Positions 20,011-27,614 of a DNA stretch of 43,562 nucleotides are shown in pieces; positions within the stretch are counted from its first letter, which is position 1, and every line of letters begins with the position of its first letter. This DNA comes from Proteiniphilum sp. UBA4977. GTDB lineage: Bacteria > Bacteroidota > Bacteroidia > Bacteroidales > Dysgonomonadaceae. The notes under the pieces are model-generated. The model was given only the letters and a program-made list of their open reading frames with translations, made no database searches and was not told the DNA's origin. Where the stretch lies: positions 1 through 43,562 of the forward strand of contig DGZP01000119.1 of NCBI GenBank assembly GCA_002398565.1, written 5' to 3'. The translations under genes were made by a program, and so were the position numbers.

Positions 20011-21180
20011 TTATTTTATTACACTAATGATGTTGTTTTCTATCGTATAATCTTTTCCGGTCAAAAGGGAAATCGATGCCAGGACATCCTGCAGATTTTC
20101 CGATAAATAAAGTTTTCCCGTAATCCTTTTATCGCTTTCGACATTTTCGAAAGAGACGTTGTAGTAGCGGCCAACCTTTTTAAATAACTCCGAAACCGGG
20201 GTCCGGTTAAATATGAATACCCCTTCTACCCAACTTGTGTATAAAGAAACGTCCACACTTTCCTTATTCATGCCTCCATCGCGAAATTCAACCTTTTCGT
20301 TGGGATTCATCCGGATTGATTGATTGTCTCTGGTTTTCACTTCTACCCTTCCGTTTACCAAAACAACCGATGAGGTTTTATCGGAGGTGTAAGCCGACAC
20401 GTTGAAACGGGTTCCGAAAACCTGGACATCCAGATCGGGGGTATGGACGATAAACGGTTGTTTATCCAATCGGACTACATCTATGTAGATTTCCCCGTTG
20501 ACTTTGATTTCACGTGTTTTTCCCGAAAATTTTGTGGGGAATTCCAACTCCGTACCCGAATTTATCCAGACCTTGCTTCCATCGGCAAGGACAAGAAAAG
20601 AACGTTTCCCGTCAGGGACAATGAGTTTATTCGTCTGTATACTGTTTGCTTCAAATATCTTTTCGGTATTCGTGCTGTCGGTATAGGAAATATGTCCATT
20701 ATTCAGTTGAACCATAACATTCTGACTTAGGACAATCTCTTTTCCTCCCGCTAACAGCTTCACCTCTTGTTCGGGAAGAGTTTTACCGATAACCTCTGCA
20801 CTTATGGCTTCTTTTGAGCTACTGTCTTTCCGGATAAAGTAGAAAGTAGTCGCAAGCAATAACAGGGCGATGGCTGCGGCGCTCGAAATGGAATAAAGGA
20901 ACCGTTTCTTTTTATGCTTATTGTACAAGGTGCTTTCAATAATTCGGTCATATAGAATGTCCGTATCCTTGAATCTCCTTTTATTGATTTCTATTTTATC
21001 AAATACTTCAATGGCTTTCCACAACTCTTCTTCGAGATCGGGATTTTCGTGAATATAAGAGATCCAAAAATCTTCCAGCTCTGGCGTTCGCGTTAACCTC
21101 CATTGGATAAATTTTTTGTTTTCCAAGAAATAAGGGTTGTATGTAAATCTATTCTCCTTCATTTTTTTAGTTTTACTCAT
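20011..21180 (-). CDS. FecR family anti-sigma factor
   Basis: Inner-membrane regulator of 389 residues. The N-terminal cytoplasmic part (1-92, with FIQWRLTRTPELEDFWISYI) would hold the sigma factor. One membrane segment spans about 94-116 (FLYSISSAAAIALLLLATTF). The periplasmic FecR domain spans about 185-285 (VPDGKRSFLVLADGSKVWIN, FGTRFNVSAYTSDKTSSVVL). A C-terminal STN-like region (about 315-389) has FIFNRTPVSELFKKVGRYYN and ITGKLYLSENLQDVL. Family knowledge: the periplasmic part reads the STN domain of a partner TonB-dependent transporter and releases the ECF factor. It lies between the sigma gene and susC-1, the usual order. The ATG at 21180 is used; one six codons in is also possible. 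Confidence 0.95.
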   Translation of the reverse strand: MSKTKKMKENRFTYNPYFLENKKFIQWRLTRTPELEDFWISYIHENPDLEEELWKAIEVFDKIEINKRRFKDTDILYDRIIESTLYNKHKKKRFLYSISSAAAIALLLLATTFYFIRKDSSSKEAISAEVIGKTLPEQEVKLLAGGKEIVLSQNVMVQLNNGHISYTDSTNTEKIFEANSIQTNKLIVPDGKRSFLVLADGSKVWINSGTELEFPTKFSGKTREIKVNGEIYIDVVRLDKQPFIVHTPDLDVQVFGTRFNVSAYTSDKTSSVVLVNGRVEVKTRDNQSIRMNPNEKVEFRDGGMNKESVDVSLYTSWVEGVFIFNRTPVSELFKKVGRYYNVSFENVESDKRITGKLYLSENLQDVLASISLLTGKDYTIENNIISVIK

Positions 21181-21291
21181 TCACATGAATTAACTTATAA
21201 AACATATATGTACATACAAGAGACAATCGAGCTTTTCTTTTGTAGTCACGAACAAAAGAAAAAACAAAAATTTAACATTGAAGAAGAAGGT

Positions 21292-21918
21292 TTACAGATA
21301 GTGGTAATAGGTGAGGGCCACTAAAATAACAAATAAGGGTTTTTCCGAGTTTTTATTTATGGATCGTAGATGCTCGATACTCCGATGGACGAGCCTTCTT
21401 GCCGAATTATAATTTATCCCCATAAGTATGGCAATATCTTCATAATCCATCTCTTGCATATACCTTAAATAAATAACTTCTCTTTGGCGAGGTGTCAACT
21501 CATTCAATAGATTTTCAACGGTTTGTTTTAGTTTTGTAGTATCCTCTTTGTTAATTAGTGATTCTAAAGTTGTTATTTCGGTGGAAAAAGGAATATTTTC
21601 AAAACTAAAATCTGGATAATCAGATATATTACGATTTTTTTTTTGGATATTTAGAAGATAATTTCTTATAGAAATAAACAAATAAGCCGTTAAATTCTCT
21701 ACTTTTATAAATTTATTTTTCTCAATAAGTATTTTATAAAATATATCGTGAACAGCATCTCTACATGTGTCTTCATTGAAGCCCAAACTCACACCATAAG
21801 ACAAAAGATCATTGACGTAAAAATTGTAGATGAAAGAAAAAGCATCGTATCCATTTTTGTTTTCTAGAAACATCTTCCAATATTTATTTACTTCAATTTG
21901 TCTGTTGTTTTTCTGCAC
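21292..21918 (-). CDS. ECF-type RNA polymerase sigma factor
   Basis: A 208-residue sigma-70 family factor of the ECF group found with FecR in Bacteroidota. Region 2 spans about 25-95 (FIYNFYVNDLLSYGVSLGFN, AVHDIFYKILIEKNKF). Region 4 spans about 135-190 (LNELTPRQREVIYLRY, YEDIAILMGINYNSARRLVH). There is no extra signalling domain. It is first in the PUL, 111 bp before fecR, and probably drives susC-1 and downstream genes once freed from FecR. A TATCTTTG box 35 bp upstream suggests that it is itself made from the housekeeping sigma factor. Confidence 0.95.
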   Translation of the reverse strand: MQKNNRQIEVNKYWKMFLENKNGYDAFSFIYNFYVNDLLSYGVSLGFNEDTCRDAVHDIFYKILIEKNKFIKVENLTAYLFISIRNYLLNIQKKNRNISDYPDFSFENIPFSTEITTLESLINKEDTTKLKQTVENLLNELTPRQREVIYLRYMQEMDYEDIAILMGINYNSARRLVHRSIEHLRSINKNSEKPLFVILVALTYYHYL

Positions 21919-21952
21919 TTTTATTTAAAGTTTATGTTATTTATTTGGTGAC

Positions 21953-21960
21953 CAAAGATA
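21953..21960 (-). promoter_or_regulatory. TAnnTTTG -7 box upstream of the ECF sigma gene
   Basis: On the minus strand the sequence reads TATCTTTG, an exact match to the Bacteroidota -7 consensus, 35 bp before the start codon. No good -33 element is seen at the right distance. Confidence 0.4.
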
Positions 21961-22027
21961 TATCAAGACAAAATTACATAATTAATTTTATGCAGGTACT
22001 TTTTTTTATTTTTAACATCGCAAATTA

Positions 22028-22187
22028 ACAGACTTTAATGGGCGCTTGAAAATAGGGGTCGAAAATGGTCTTGATTTCCTGTGCTACTTCTTTCATAGGC
22101 CTGGTCGACTGGTTATAATCTTCGTGCAGTTTTTTTTCGGTTTTAGATACACGGTTTGGCAAATTAAGTTGTTGGAACAACAGGCAA
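22028..22187 (-). pseudogene. Start-less open frame overlapping the MFS 3' end, possible gene remnant
   Basis: An open minus-strand frame runs through the end of the MFS gene in a different register and ends in TAA near 22028. Its product includes LNLPNRVSKTEKKLHEDYNQ and MKEVAQEIKTIFDPYF, a normal-looking soluble protein composition. It has no start codon apart from a Met 20 residues before the end. I do not recognise the family; chance is possible at this length. Confidence 0.25.
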
Positions 22188-23363
22188 GTGTGAGTTATGT
22201 TTATTTATTATTGTAAATACAATCATTGAAACCGCAGCAAGTAATGCCATTAGAGAACCGAAATAAAACGGTGCATTTGAATTGACGTGGTCATACAACA
22301 AACCGGCTATGAGGCTGGCAGGGAGAAGCGTTATTCCGAGCACAGCGTGATAAAGCCCAAATCCGGTACCTTTCAACTCTTTACTAACAATGTCCGATAT
22401 TAGGGCTTTTTGACTGCCATCTACCAATGCACTATATAATCCGTAAAATACAAATAAAACAAGAAAAACGTTTAAACTGTTGAATTTTCCAAAGAAGAAA
22501 TATACGATTGAATAAACAATGAATCCCAGAATAATCAATACTTCGCGTCCTCTCTTATCGGAGATTTTCCCGACAGGTATTGCCAAAAAAACAGAAACCG
22601 TATTAAAAATCATATACACAAAGGGAACGTACGATTTGTCGATACCCGTTTCGGCAGTTTTGACAAGCAACAAGGCGTCAGCCGAATTGCCGAGCGTGAA
22701 AATAAACACAATAAACAAAAAGAAATAGAACTTTTTCGGTAATTGGTTTAAATGGAATGTGCTTTTCTTGTCATTTTTCACCACTTTTGCTTCTTTGATG
22801 AATACGGCAATTGTAACGACACCTAATATTGCAGGAATAGTGGCTATGAAAAAAATATTGGTATAGTTTAATGGGAAAAAGTATAACAGCAGGAAGGCGG
22901 CCAGAGGGCCCAATATTGCTCCGCTATTATCCATTGCCTTGTGAAATCCGAAATTTTTACCGGTTTCGCTTTTAGAAACTGAACTGCTAATAAGACTATC
23001 TCTTGGGGCAGCTCTTAAACCTTTGCCTATTCTTTCGATAAATCTGAAGAATAAAACATGAATAGGCAACCTGACCAAAGCATATAGCGGCGTTATCAAT
23101 GCCGTTACCCCATAACCGATCAGCATAAACGGCTTATTCTTGCCGATTTTATCGCTCCAATGTCCTGAAAAAGCTTTAAATAGGGATGCCGTACTTTCTG
23201 CGATACCCTCAATCAGTGAAATGGACGTTTTCGATGCGCCAATCGATAACAGAAAGAGAGGCATCACGCTATAAATCATTTTTGTGGATGTATCGGTAAA
23301 AAAGCTGGTCAATCCGGTGAAAAACACATTTCTCTGTAATCCAAATATTTTTTTGTCTTCCAT
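22164..23363 (-). CDS. MFS transporter
   Basis: Inner-membrane permease of 399 residues with about twelve hydrophobic segments. I use the ATG at 23363 (MEDKKIFGLQRNVFF); the longer frame from 23474 would read through the palindrome and lacks a sensible N-terminus. The family signature between segments 2 and 3 is GHWSDKIGKNKPFMLIGYG, and the second-half counterpart is GKISDKRGREVLIILGF. FIERIGKGLRAAPRDSLISS resembles a subgroup of bacterial MFS proteins often annotated as drug or sugar-type exporters. Substrate is unknown. It stands alone, with degraded sequence on both sides. Its last residues (HLPVVPTT) overlap another open frame that may be a gene remnant, so the C-terminus could have been changed by a nearby rearrangement. 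Confidence 0.88.
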   Translation of the reverse strand: MEDKKIFGLQRNVFFTGLTSFFTDTSTKMIYSVMPLFLLSIGASKTSISLIEGIAESTASLFKAFSGHWSDKIGKNKPFMLIGYGVTALITPLYALVRLPIHVLFFRFIERIGKGLRAAPRDSLISSSVSKSETGKNFGFHKAMDNSGAILGPLAAFLLLYFFPLNYTNIFFIATIPAILGVVTIAVFIKEAKVVKNDKKSTFHLNQLPKKFYFFLFIVFIFTLGNSADALLLVKTAETGIDKSYVPFVYMIFNTVSVFLAIPVGKISDKRGREVLIILGFIVYSIVYFFFGKFNSLNVFLVLFVFYGLYSALVDGSQKALISDIVSKELKGTGFGLYHAVLGITLLPASLIAGLLYDHVNSNAPFYFGSLMALLAAVSMIVFTIINKHNSHLPVVPTT

Positions 23364-23432
23364 TACAGTATACCTTACATGTAGAGAAACAGAGTTGGAA
23401 ATAAAACGAAAAATTTCAAATATCCTCCGTCC

Positions 23433-23468
23433 GTTCTCCCGACGAGCCGAAGGCGATGTCGGGAGAAC
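23433..23468. repeat. Perfect 11-bp inverted repeat (REP-like palindrome)
   Basis: GTTCTCCCGAC (23433-23443) and GTCGGGAGAAC (23458-23468) are exact complements around a 14-nt loop that itself contains GCC-GAA-GGC. It is much richer in G+C than its surroundings and lies about 70 bp upstream of the MFS start. There is no T-run on either side, so it is not a standard terminator. Confidence 0.7.
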
Positions 23469-23625
23469 ACACAAATATACGTAACTTTCTTATCCGGATA
23501 ATTGCTGTTGCGATAATAATTATTCAGAGATGACCCATGCCCGAGTGCTTTGACATTTTATTTGAATTGAAAATCTGTGCGTAGTTCACGTTTTGTCAAA
23601 AATAGGAACAGTACCAGTACCGACA

Positions 23626-23885
23626 GGGATTGTTCATCAGATACGCAAATCCCTTAATATATTGTCGGCAAGTATCAAAAATCATTTATAAAGGATCTTG
23701 AGCCTGTTTATCAGGCTGTAAACAAGGATCGGACAGAAAAGGAGAATGCCCTTGAAAGACCGGGACCGGACAGCCCGGCAACCGGCCATTCATTTTACGG
23801 AGAGATTTAAACTTTTCGATTAATTTGTTGACAACAATATGAATTCAATATTTTTCATTACACAGTTTAATTTACACAACCCCGG
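23626..23885 (+). pseudogene. IS256-family transposase remnant
   Basis: Broken fragment of a transposase C-terminal region. GIVHQIRKSL in one frame continues, after a one-base loss near 23653, as YIVGKYQKSFIKDLEPVYQA then VNKDRTEKENALER in the next frame. This is the IS256-family segment usually reading CIVHQIRNSLKYV...KEFMKDLKPVYQAVNKE. After that the match is lost (internal deletion). A sequence at 23856-23885 (CATTACACAGTTTAATTTAC and ACAACCCCG) looks like an IS256-type right end. No intact transposase, DDE triad or left end was found, so the element is dead. Confidence 0.7.
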
Positions 23886-23918
23886 ATGAACGAATATATC
23901 AAAAAGTAAAATATGAAT

Positions 23919-24554
23919 TCACTCAAGTTGAATATAACCTCCTTGTTCAAATTCAATATAGGGAGAATTCATTACTTCTTCTTTAAACTCTTCAATGGCC
24001 TGAGGGTTAAAATCTTTCAATCCCACTCTTATTCGACTGTTTACTTCATCCAAAGCCACACTGAGGATGTTTTGAGCGATTTTGTTATTTTGTCTGTTTT
24101 CAGACGCGCATATATTAATCGTATCCATTATTTCATTGAGCTCGACAAAAGAAATATCAGTCTGTTTGAAAATAACATCTTTTCCTTTTATACGCTCTTC
24201 AATTTCGGCGCGATAATCCGAAGGATTGCCTTTTATAAGGATGACAAAATTTCCATTGTCGTCGATGTACGATCCGCCATAATAATCGGGACGGGTTGAA
24301 TAGGTGCCGTATCCCGCCGCTTCAAATGATTCCATTAAATTCATATGGTAGGTCATTGAACGGTCATGATTGGCTACAAACTGACGAGGCAAATCTTTAT
24401 ACTCAGGAATATCCATTCCGATAAGATAGGTTGTGTCAGCAGGCGTGACTACTGTGTCATTGTATTGTGCGGACGACGATCCAGTCTCTTTGGTCTTTGT
24501 ATGACAAGAGGCTGCGACCATAAAGATGAAGATTAAAATTGAAATATGTTTCAT
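23919..24554 (-). CDS. Lipoprotein, possibly protease-prodomain-like
   Basis: An envelope lipoprotein of 211 residues. Lipobox Cys17 (FMVAASC) is followed by a Ser/Thr-rich linker. The body has GGSYIDDNGNFVILIKG, then alternating helix and strand segments (DISFVELNEIMDTI, LDEVNSRIRVGLKD), ending with AIEEFKEEVMNSPYIEFEQG. This order of 'Gly-Asp strand, helix, N-R-hydrophobic strand, late helix' recalls the pro-regions of chymotrypsin-like bacterial proteases (alpha-lytic protease/streptogrisin type), but no protease domain follows. The resemblance is by eye and weak. It is transcribed alone; the gap to the small ORF upstream is 31 bp. Confidence 0.7.
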   Translation of the reverse strand: MKHISILIFIFMVAASCHTKTKETGSSSAQYNDTVVTPADTTYLIGMDIPEYKDLPRQFVANHDRSMTYHMNLMESFEAAGYGTYSTRPDYYGGSYIDDNGNFVILIKGNPSDYRAEIEERIKGKDVIFKQTDISFVELNEIMDTINICASENRQNNKIAQNILSVALDEVNSRIRVGLKDFNPQAIEEFKEEVMNSPYIEFEQGGYIQLE

Positions 24555-24585
24555 AACTTTTTTGTGCTAATATACAAATAATAAA

Positions 24586-24741
24586 TCAGAGCTCACTTTT
24601 TTCTTTCCATCTCCAGGCATAAAGGAAAATGAAAACAGAGGTGGATATTTCAATCATGGAGAAAAAGATATAATGTAACGTGTTAGAATCTGCAAAAAGC
24701 GATCCGGCTTGTACAAGCGTTAAAACCACTCCGAAGATCAT
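24586..24741 (-). CDS. Small membrane protein, 51 residues
   Basis: A short ORF starting at ATG 24741, 18 bp after the stop of the lipoprotein gene. The product has two hydrophobic stretches, FGVVLTLVQAGSLFA and HYIFFSMIEISTSVFIFLYA, then a basic WRWKEKSEL tail, which fits a small inner-membrane protein with the C-terminus in the cytoplasm. I know no family. The close spacing to the upstream gene and the coherent membrane pattern favour a real gene, but its length allows chance, and it could be a fragment of a longer membrane protein. Confidence 0.45.
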   Translation of the reverse strand: MIFGVVLTLVQAGSLFADSNTLHYIFFSMIEISTSVFIFLYAWRWKEKSEL

Positions 24742-24759
24742 GTTTGACAATCTATTTAT

Positions 24760-25593
24760 TTACCAGTCTACCGCACTGAATTGTTTGATAAAATCATTTT
24801 CCCGGATCTTTTCAATACTTATAAGATAACTGACCACTCTTCCTCGTTGGTCTAACACGGGAAACGTACTCTTCTCCTTTTTTGTCAAGTCTATTTCATT
24901 GTTTTCCGTGTATTCTGACCCGGTGGGAAAAGCGATTATATCGGTACCCGACTTGTAATAGGATAGTTCGATCCTATAAATATCGGGGCTGGCAAACATG
25001 CTTTGGGGTGTGTAATCCACATACTTCCACTGAAAAGGTTTTAAATCCTTGACAAGAACCATTTTCTCTTCTTTTATCGTAGAACTGCCGTCGGGATTAC
25101 TTATATAAATGGATGTTTTCGCCACAATGTCAATCGCATCTTTGAATAGAGGGTCGGCCAGAAAAAAGCCCACTTTATTGGTGTTAGGGTCGGGTGCCGG
25201 GGGATTGTAGACATTTTCCCCATTCACATAGGTAAATCCGTATCGTTGCCTCAGTACGCCTTTTTTTATGGGTTGCTCCAAATATATCTTTCCGGTAGTT
25301 TTCCCTTTCAGTGTAAGCACCGGATTATCGGCAGAATAGTAGAGGTATGCAAAGGAAAAAGGGATATATTCATCCGGATAAAAGGAGGTGGGTTTTTCAT
25401 AATAACGGGAATTCTTATAGATAATGGTATCAATTTGTATCTCTAATTCTTCGCCGGTATTGTTAAACCCGGTCAACCTTACTTCGGTAGCCATAAAACT
25501 TTCTTCCTCTTTGTTGCACCCGGCAAGGGAAATAAATGCCACCCCCAAAAGAAGAAGGCAAACGCGTTGGAATGATTGAATGGTTGTTATCAT
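24760..25593 (-). CDS. Hypothetical lipoprotein
   Basis: An envelope lipoprotein of 277 residues, with signal peptide and lipobox Cys26 (FISLAGC). The mature part is strand-rich with few helices (TEVRLTGFNNTGEELEIQID, YIPFSFAYLYYSADNPVLTL, GKIYLEQPIKKGVL). I do not recognise a family. Its C-terminal third (LKPFQWKYVDYT, YRIELSYYKSGTD, GSEYTENNEID) resembles the start-less frame at 25659-26105, so the two look like related copies. It is 65 bp downstream of that frame and 18 bp upstream of the 51-residue membrane ORF, all on the same strand as the ecotin-like gene, and the group may be one transcript. Confidence 0.75.
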   Translation of the reverse strand: MITTIQSFQRVCLLLLGVAFISLAGCNKEEESFMATEVRLTGFNNTGEELEIQIDTIIYKNSRYYEKPTSFYPDEYIPFSFAYLYYSADNPVLTLKGKTTGKIYLEQPIKKGVLRQRYGFTYVNGENVYNPPAPDPNTNKVGFFLADPLFKDAIDIVAKTSIYISNPDGSSTIKEEKMVLVKDLKPFQWKYVDYTPQSMFASPDIYRIELSYYKSGTDIIAFPTGSEYTENNEIDLTKKEKSTFPVLDQRGRVVSYLISIEKIRENDFIKQFSAVDW

Positions 25594-25658
25594 ATTAATT
25601 GTTTCGTTTTAAATTCGGTAATTATGAGACATGCTCATGTGTCAGGTGAAAATATTAT

Positions 25659-26105
25659 TTACAGTTGCATCCCCCTAAGACCACCATATTGCTCGTAAAT
25701 AAAGAAACACCTAACACTGCCCTTGCTCCCGTCGGTAGGGAATAAAGGAGTTCCATATTCATCACCCGAGGTGAAGCTGGAATTGATGTCGCCCCCCTTA
25801 TAGGGCTCTTCTGTTCCGGCTTTGTAAAATACCACATAGTAATATCCGTTAATAAGGGTGTCAAATGTAACATCTAAATATGCCCACTGATTGGGAATAA
25901 TGTTTTGCCCCAGCACGCCAAGAGGTTCAAAGTTTTCGTCCACAATCGTTATGTCATATGGTTCTCCTGTATCGCTCTTCACTGGGCAGCCATCATGGCG
26001 ACGTTGCCGGGTATTTTTCCCTGAAATTACAGGTTGTGCTGTTGAATTTGGGGTTTTACCAGGATTTAAATTTAAGAATACTTTATGTGTTTGTTGACCC
26101 GATGC
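25659..26105 (-). pseudogene. Start-less continuation frame: truncated lipoprotein paralogue or read-through segment
   Basis: 148 codons open directly after, and in the same frame as, the TAG stop of the ecotin-like gene. The frame contains no ATG until its last codons; the only usable start is a GTG at 25982. The text includes NPGKTPNSTAQPVISG, HDGCPVKSDTGEPYDITI, IIPNQWAYLDVTFD and YYVVFYKAGTEEP. The QW-Y-D-T and FYKAGT parts line up with QWKYVDYT and YYKSGT in the neighbouring lipoprotein. Three readings: a 5'-truncated paralogue, a gene starting at the GTG, or the end of a 501-residue protein interrupted by TAG. Confidence 0.55.
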
Positions 26106-27164
26106 CTAGTATACTAATTCAACTTTTACATCACAATTCTTTTTCACCCATTCCGCATCAAATTCGGAGATTTCGCGACGCTTCCCTTTATAAATATAGT
26201 AGGAAGAGGGAGCCGGTTTGGTCTTCACATTCCGATCGATAATCCGAGGCATGCGATTTTCTATCATCACATCCGGACAATCCTGTATTTTGGATAATAT
26301 GGGGGTTATGTTTTTTGATTTACGGACATATACATGCTTGTAGCAATCATAACATTCTTCAGACAGGATAAGCGTATCCCTTCCGTTAAACATGTATGAC
26401 ATTTTTCTGTCTTTACCGGCAAGTTCTATCATGGGAAGCTTACCTTTGATGAAGATGGAAAAGTCGTTACTCAATTGGAATTTTCCTGCCGGTACCATTT
26501 TCCTGTTCTTGTAGTGTAAATAGGTACCATCTTTCTTGAAGGTATAGATCTTACTTAAACCGGTGTTTTTCAGTGCCGTCTTGCCGCCTGTGTATCCGCC
26601 CTCGGAGCTTGCCCATTCCCATGTCTGATAGAGTGCATCGTCATTTACGGCATAATTGTCTGCGGGATTACCGGCTTCCATGATTTCCCCGGCACTCCAT
26701 ACACGGTATTTTATTTCATAGCCCGCAGGCACATATACCACTACCGGAACCTGACTGTTGTATTCAATCATCAGAGGCCTGGCCGTCACAAACTCCTCGT
26801 GGTTGCTATTTTCCGGGCATCCCATTCGGGTAGCCCATACATCGCCGGTAGTAGTAAACGTATAATATTTAAAGCCTGATCCTTCCAATGTCTCTTCTTC
26901 TATAATCCCGTTTAGTCCGTGATGATTACAGTCCACCATCATATTTTTTCCGGCAATAAGTTCCACTTTGTAATCCCTTTCGTTTTTAGGATCTGCTTTT
27001 GCCGGTAACTTGATTACGACCTGTTTTTGATTCGACTGGGCCGCAGGAAAATCTTCTGTTGTGATTTTGTTGTTTCCGTCATTATTTCCTGACAGATTTT
27101 GTGCTGGAACTGATGTAGACAGCAAAAGGCTACAGGACAGCATGATTAAATTCCTTGTTCTCAT
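26106..27164 (-). CDS. Ecotin-family serine protease inhibitor fused to a lipocalin-like domain
   Basis: A secreted protein of 352 residues. Signal peptide MRTRNLIMLSCSLLLSTSVP, cleaved near Ala21-Gln22. Residues about 46-160 are ecotin: QVVIKLPAK, YKVELIAGKNMMVDC, EEETLEGSGFKYYTF, EFVTARPLMIEYNSQVPVVV and IKYRVWSAGE each have E. coli ecotin counterparts. Cys79 and Cys116 are 37 apart, the same spacing as the ecotin disulfide. The reactive loop reads WATR-MGCP, so P1 is Arg113 where E. coli has Met84, predicting preference for trypsin-like proteases. Residues about 180-290 (QTWEWASSEGGYTGG, YTFKKDGTYLHYKN, DTLILSEECYDCYKHVYVRK) look lipocalin-like, followed by a basic C-terminal tail. Ecotins normally end after the first domain. 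Confidence 0.9.
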   Translation of the reverse strand: MRTRNLIMLSCSLLLSTSVPAQNLSGNNDGNNKITTEDFPAAQSNQKQVVIKLPAKADPKNERDYKVELIAGKNMMVDCNHHGLNGIIEEETLEGSGFKYYTFTTTGDVWATRMGCPENSNHEEFVTARPLMIEYNSQVPVVVYVPAGYEIKYRVWSAGEIMEAGNPADNYAVNDDALYQTWEWASSEGGYTGGKTALKNTGLSKIYTFKKDGTYLHYKNRKMVPAGKFQLSNDFSIFIKGKLPMIELAGKDRKMSYMFNGRDTLILSEECYDCYKHVYVRKSKNITPILSKIQDCPDVMIENRMPRIIDRNVKTKPAPSSYYIYKGKRREISEFDAEWVKKNCDVKVELVY

Positions 27165-27561
27165 AATTTTATGTTTTTATTGACTCTTTTTTTAAAGAAG
27201 TACGTGGTTTTAGTTAATCATATAGTTCAACGGTTTTCTTTGTAAATTGTTTCAGATATACTTTGGTTTATATTTCTAATCTATTTATTTAAAAAACCTT
27301 GCATGGATATTTGTTATGATTTGTAAAAACAAAGACTTTTGTTGACAATACTCTCGTCAACAGTCTGCCGTCTTCTCCGCCATTGTGCCGTTGCATTATC
27401 TTTATGTGGAATTATGGCTCAGAAATGATTTTGTAGTGCCGACAACAGACTTTATTGAAAATTTAAATGCGGCAGTGGGGCTGTGTCAAGGGAAGAGGAA
27501 CCGATTTCGCAACGGTACAACTTTTTCCTGGCATTGCAAACTATTTATACATTTTATGGTA
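27165..27561. other. Divergent intergenic region
   Basis: About 400 bp between the ecotin-like gene (leftward) and the AlkZ-like gene (rightward). It includes an inverted repeat, TGTTGAC / GTCAACA, around 27341-27362 with an 8-nt loop. An in-frame extension of the AlkZ-like gene to a GTG at 27483 is unlikely to be translated. No RNA gene was seen. Confidence 0.5.
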
Positions 27562-27591
27562 TTGTGGCGGTTGAAAATTTATGTACATTTG
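27562..27591 (+). promoter_or_regulatory. Promoter of the AlkZ-like gene
   Basis: TTG at 27562-27564, then 19 bp, then TACATTTG at 27584-27591, which fits both the -33 and -7 elements of Bacteroidota promoters. Transcription would start about 17 bp before the ATG at 27615. This supports the shorter start. Confidence 0.55.
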
Positions 27592-27614
27592 GAGTTTTAT
27601 ATCCGAGATTATTT

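Noticed and set aside
23364..23474. Longer MFS N-terminus through the palindrome
   Set aside because: The added 37 residues are basic and unlike MFS starts; the palindrome explains the open frame.
27483..27614. N-terminal extension of the AlkZ-like protein from a GTG
   Set aside because: The extension crosses the best promoter in the gap, and the family's N-terminus fits the ATG at 27615.
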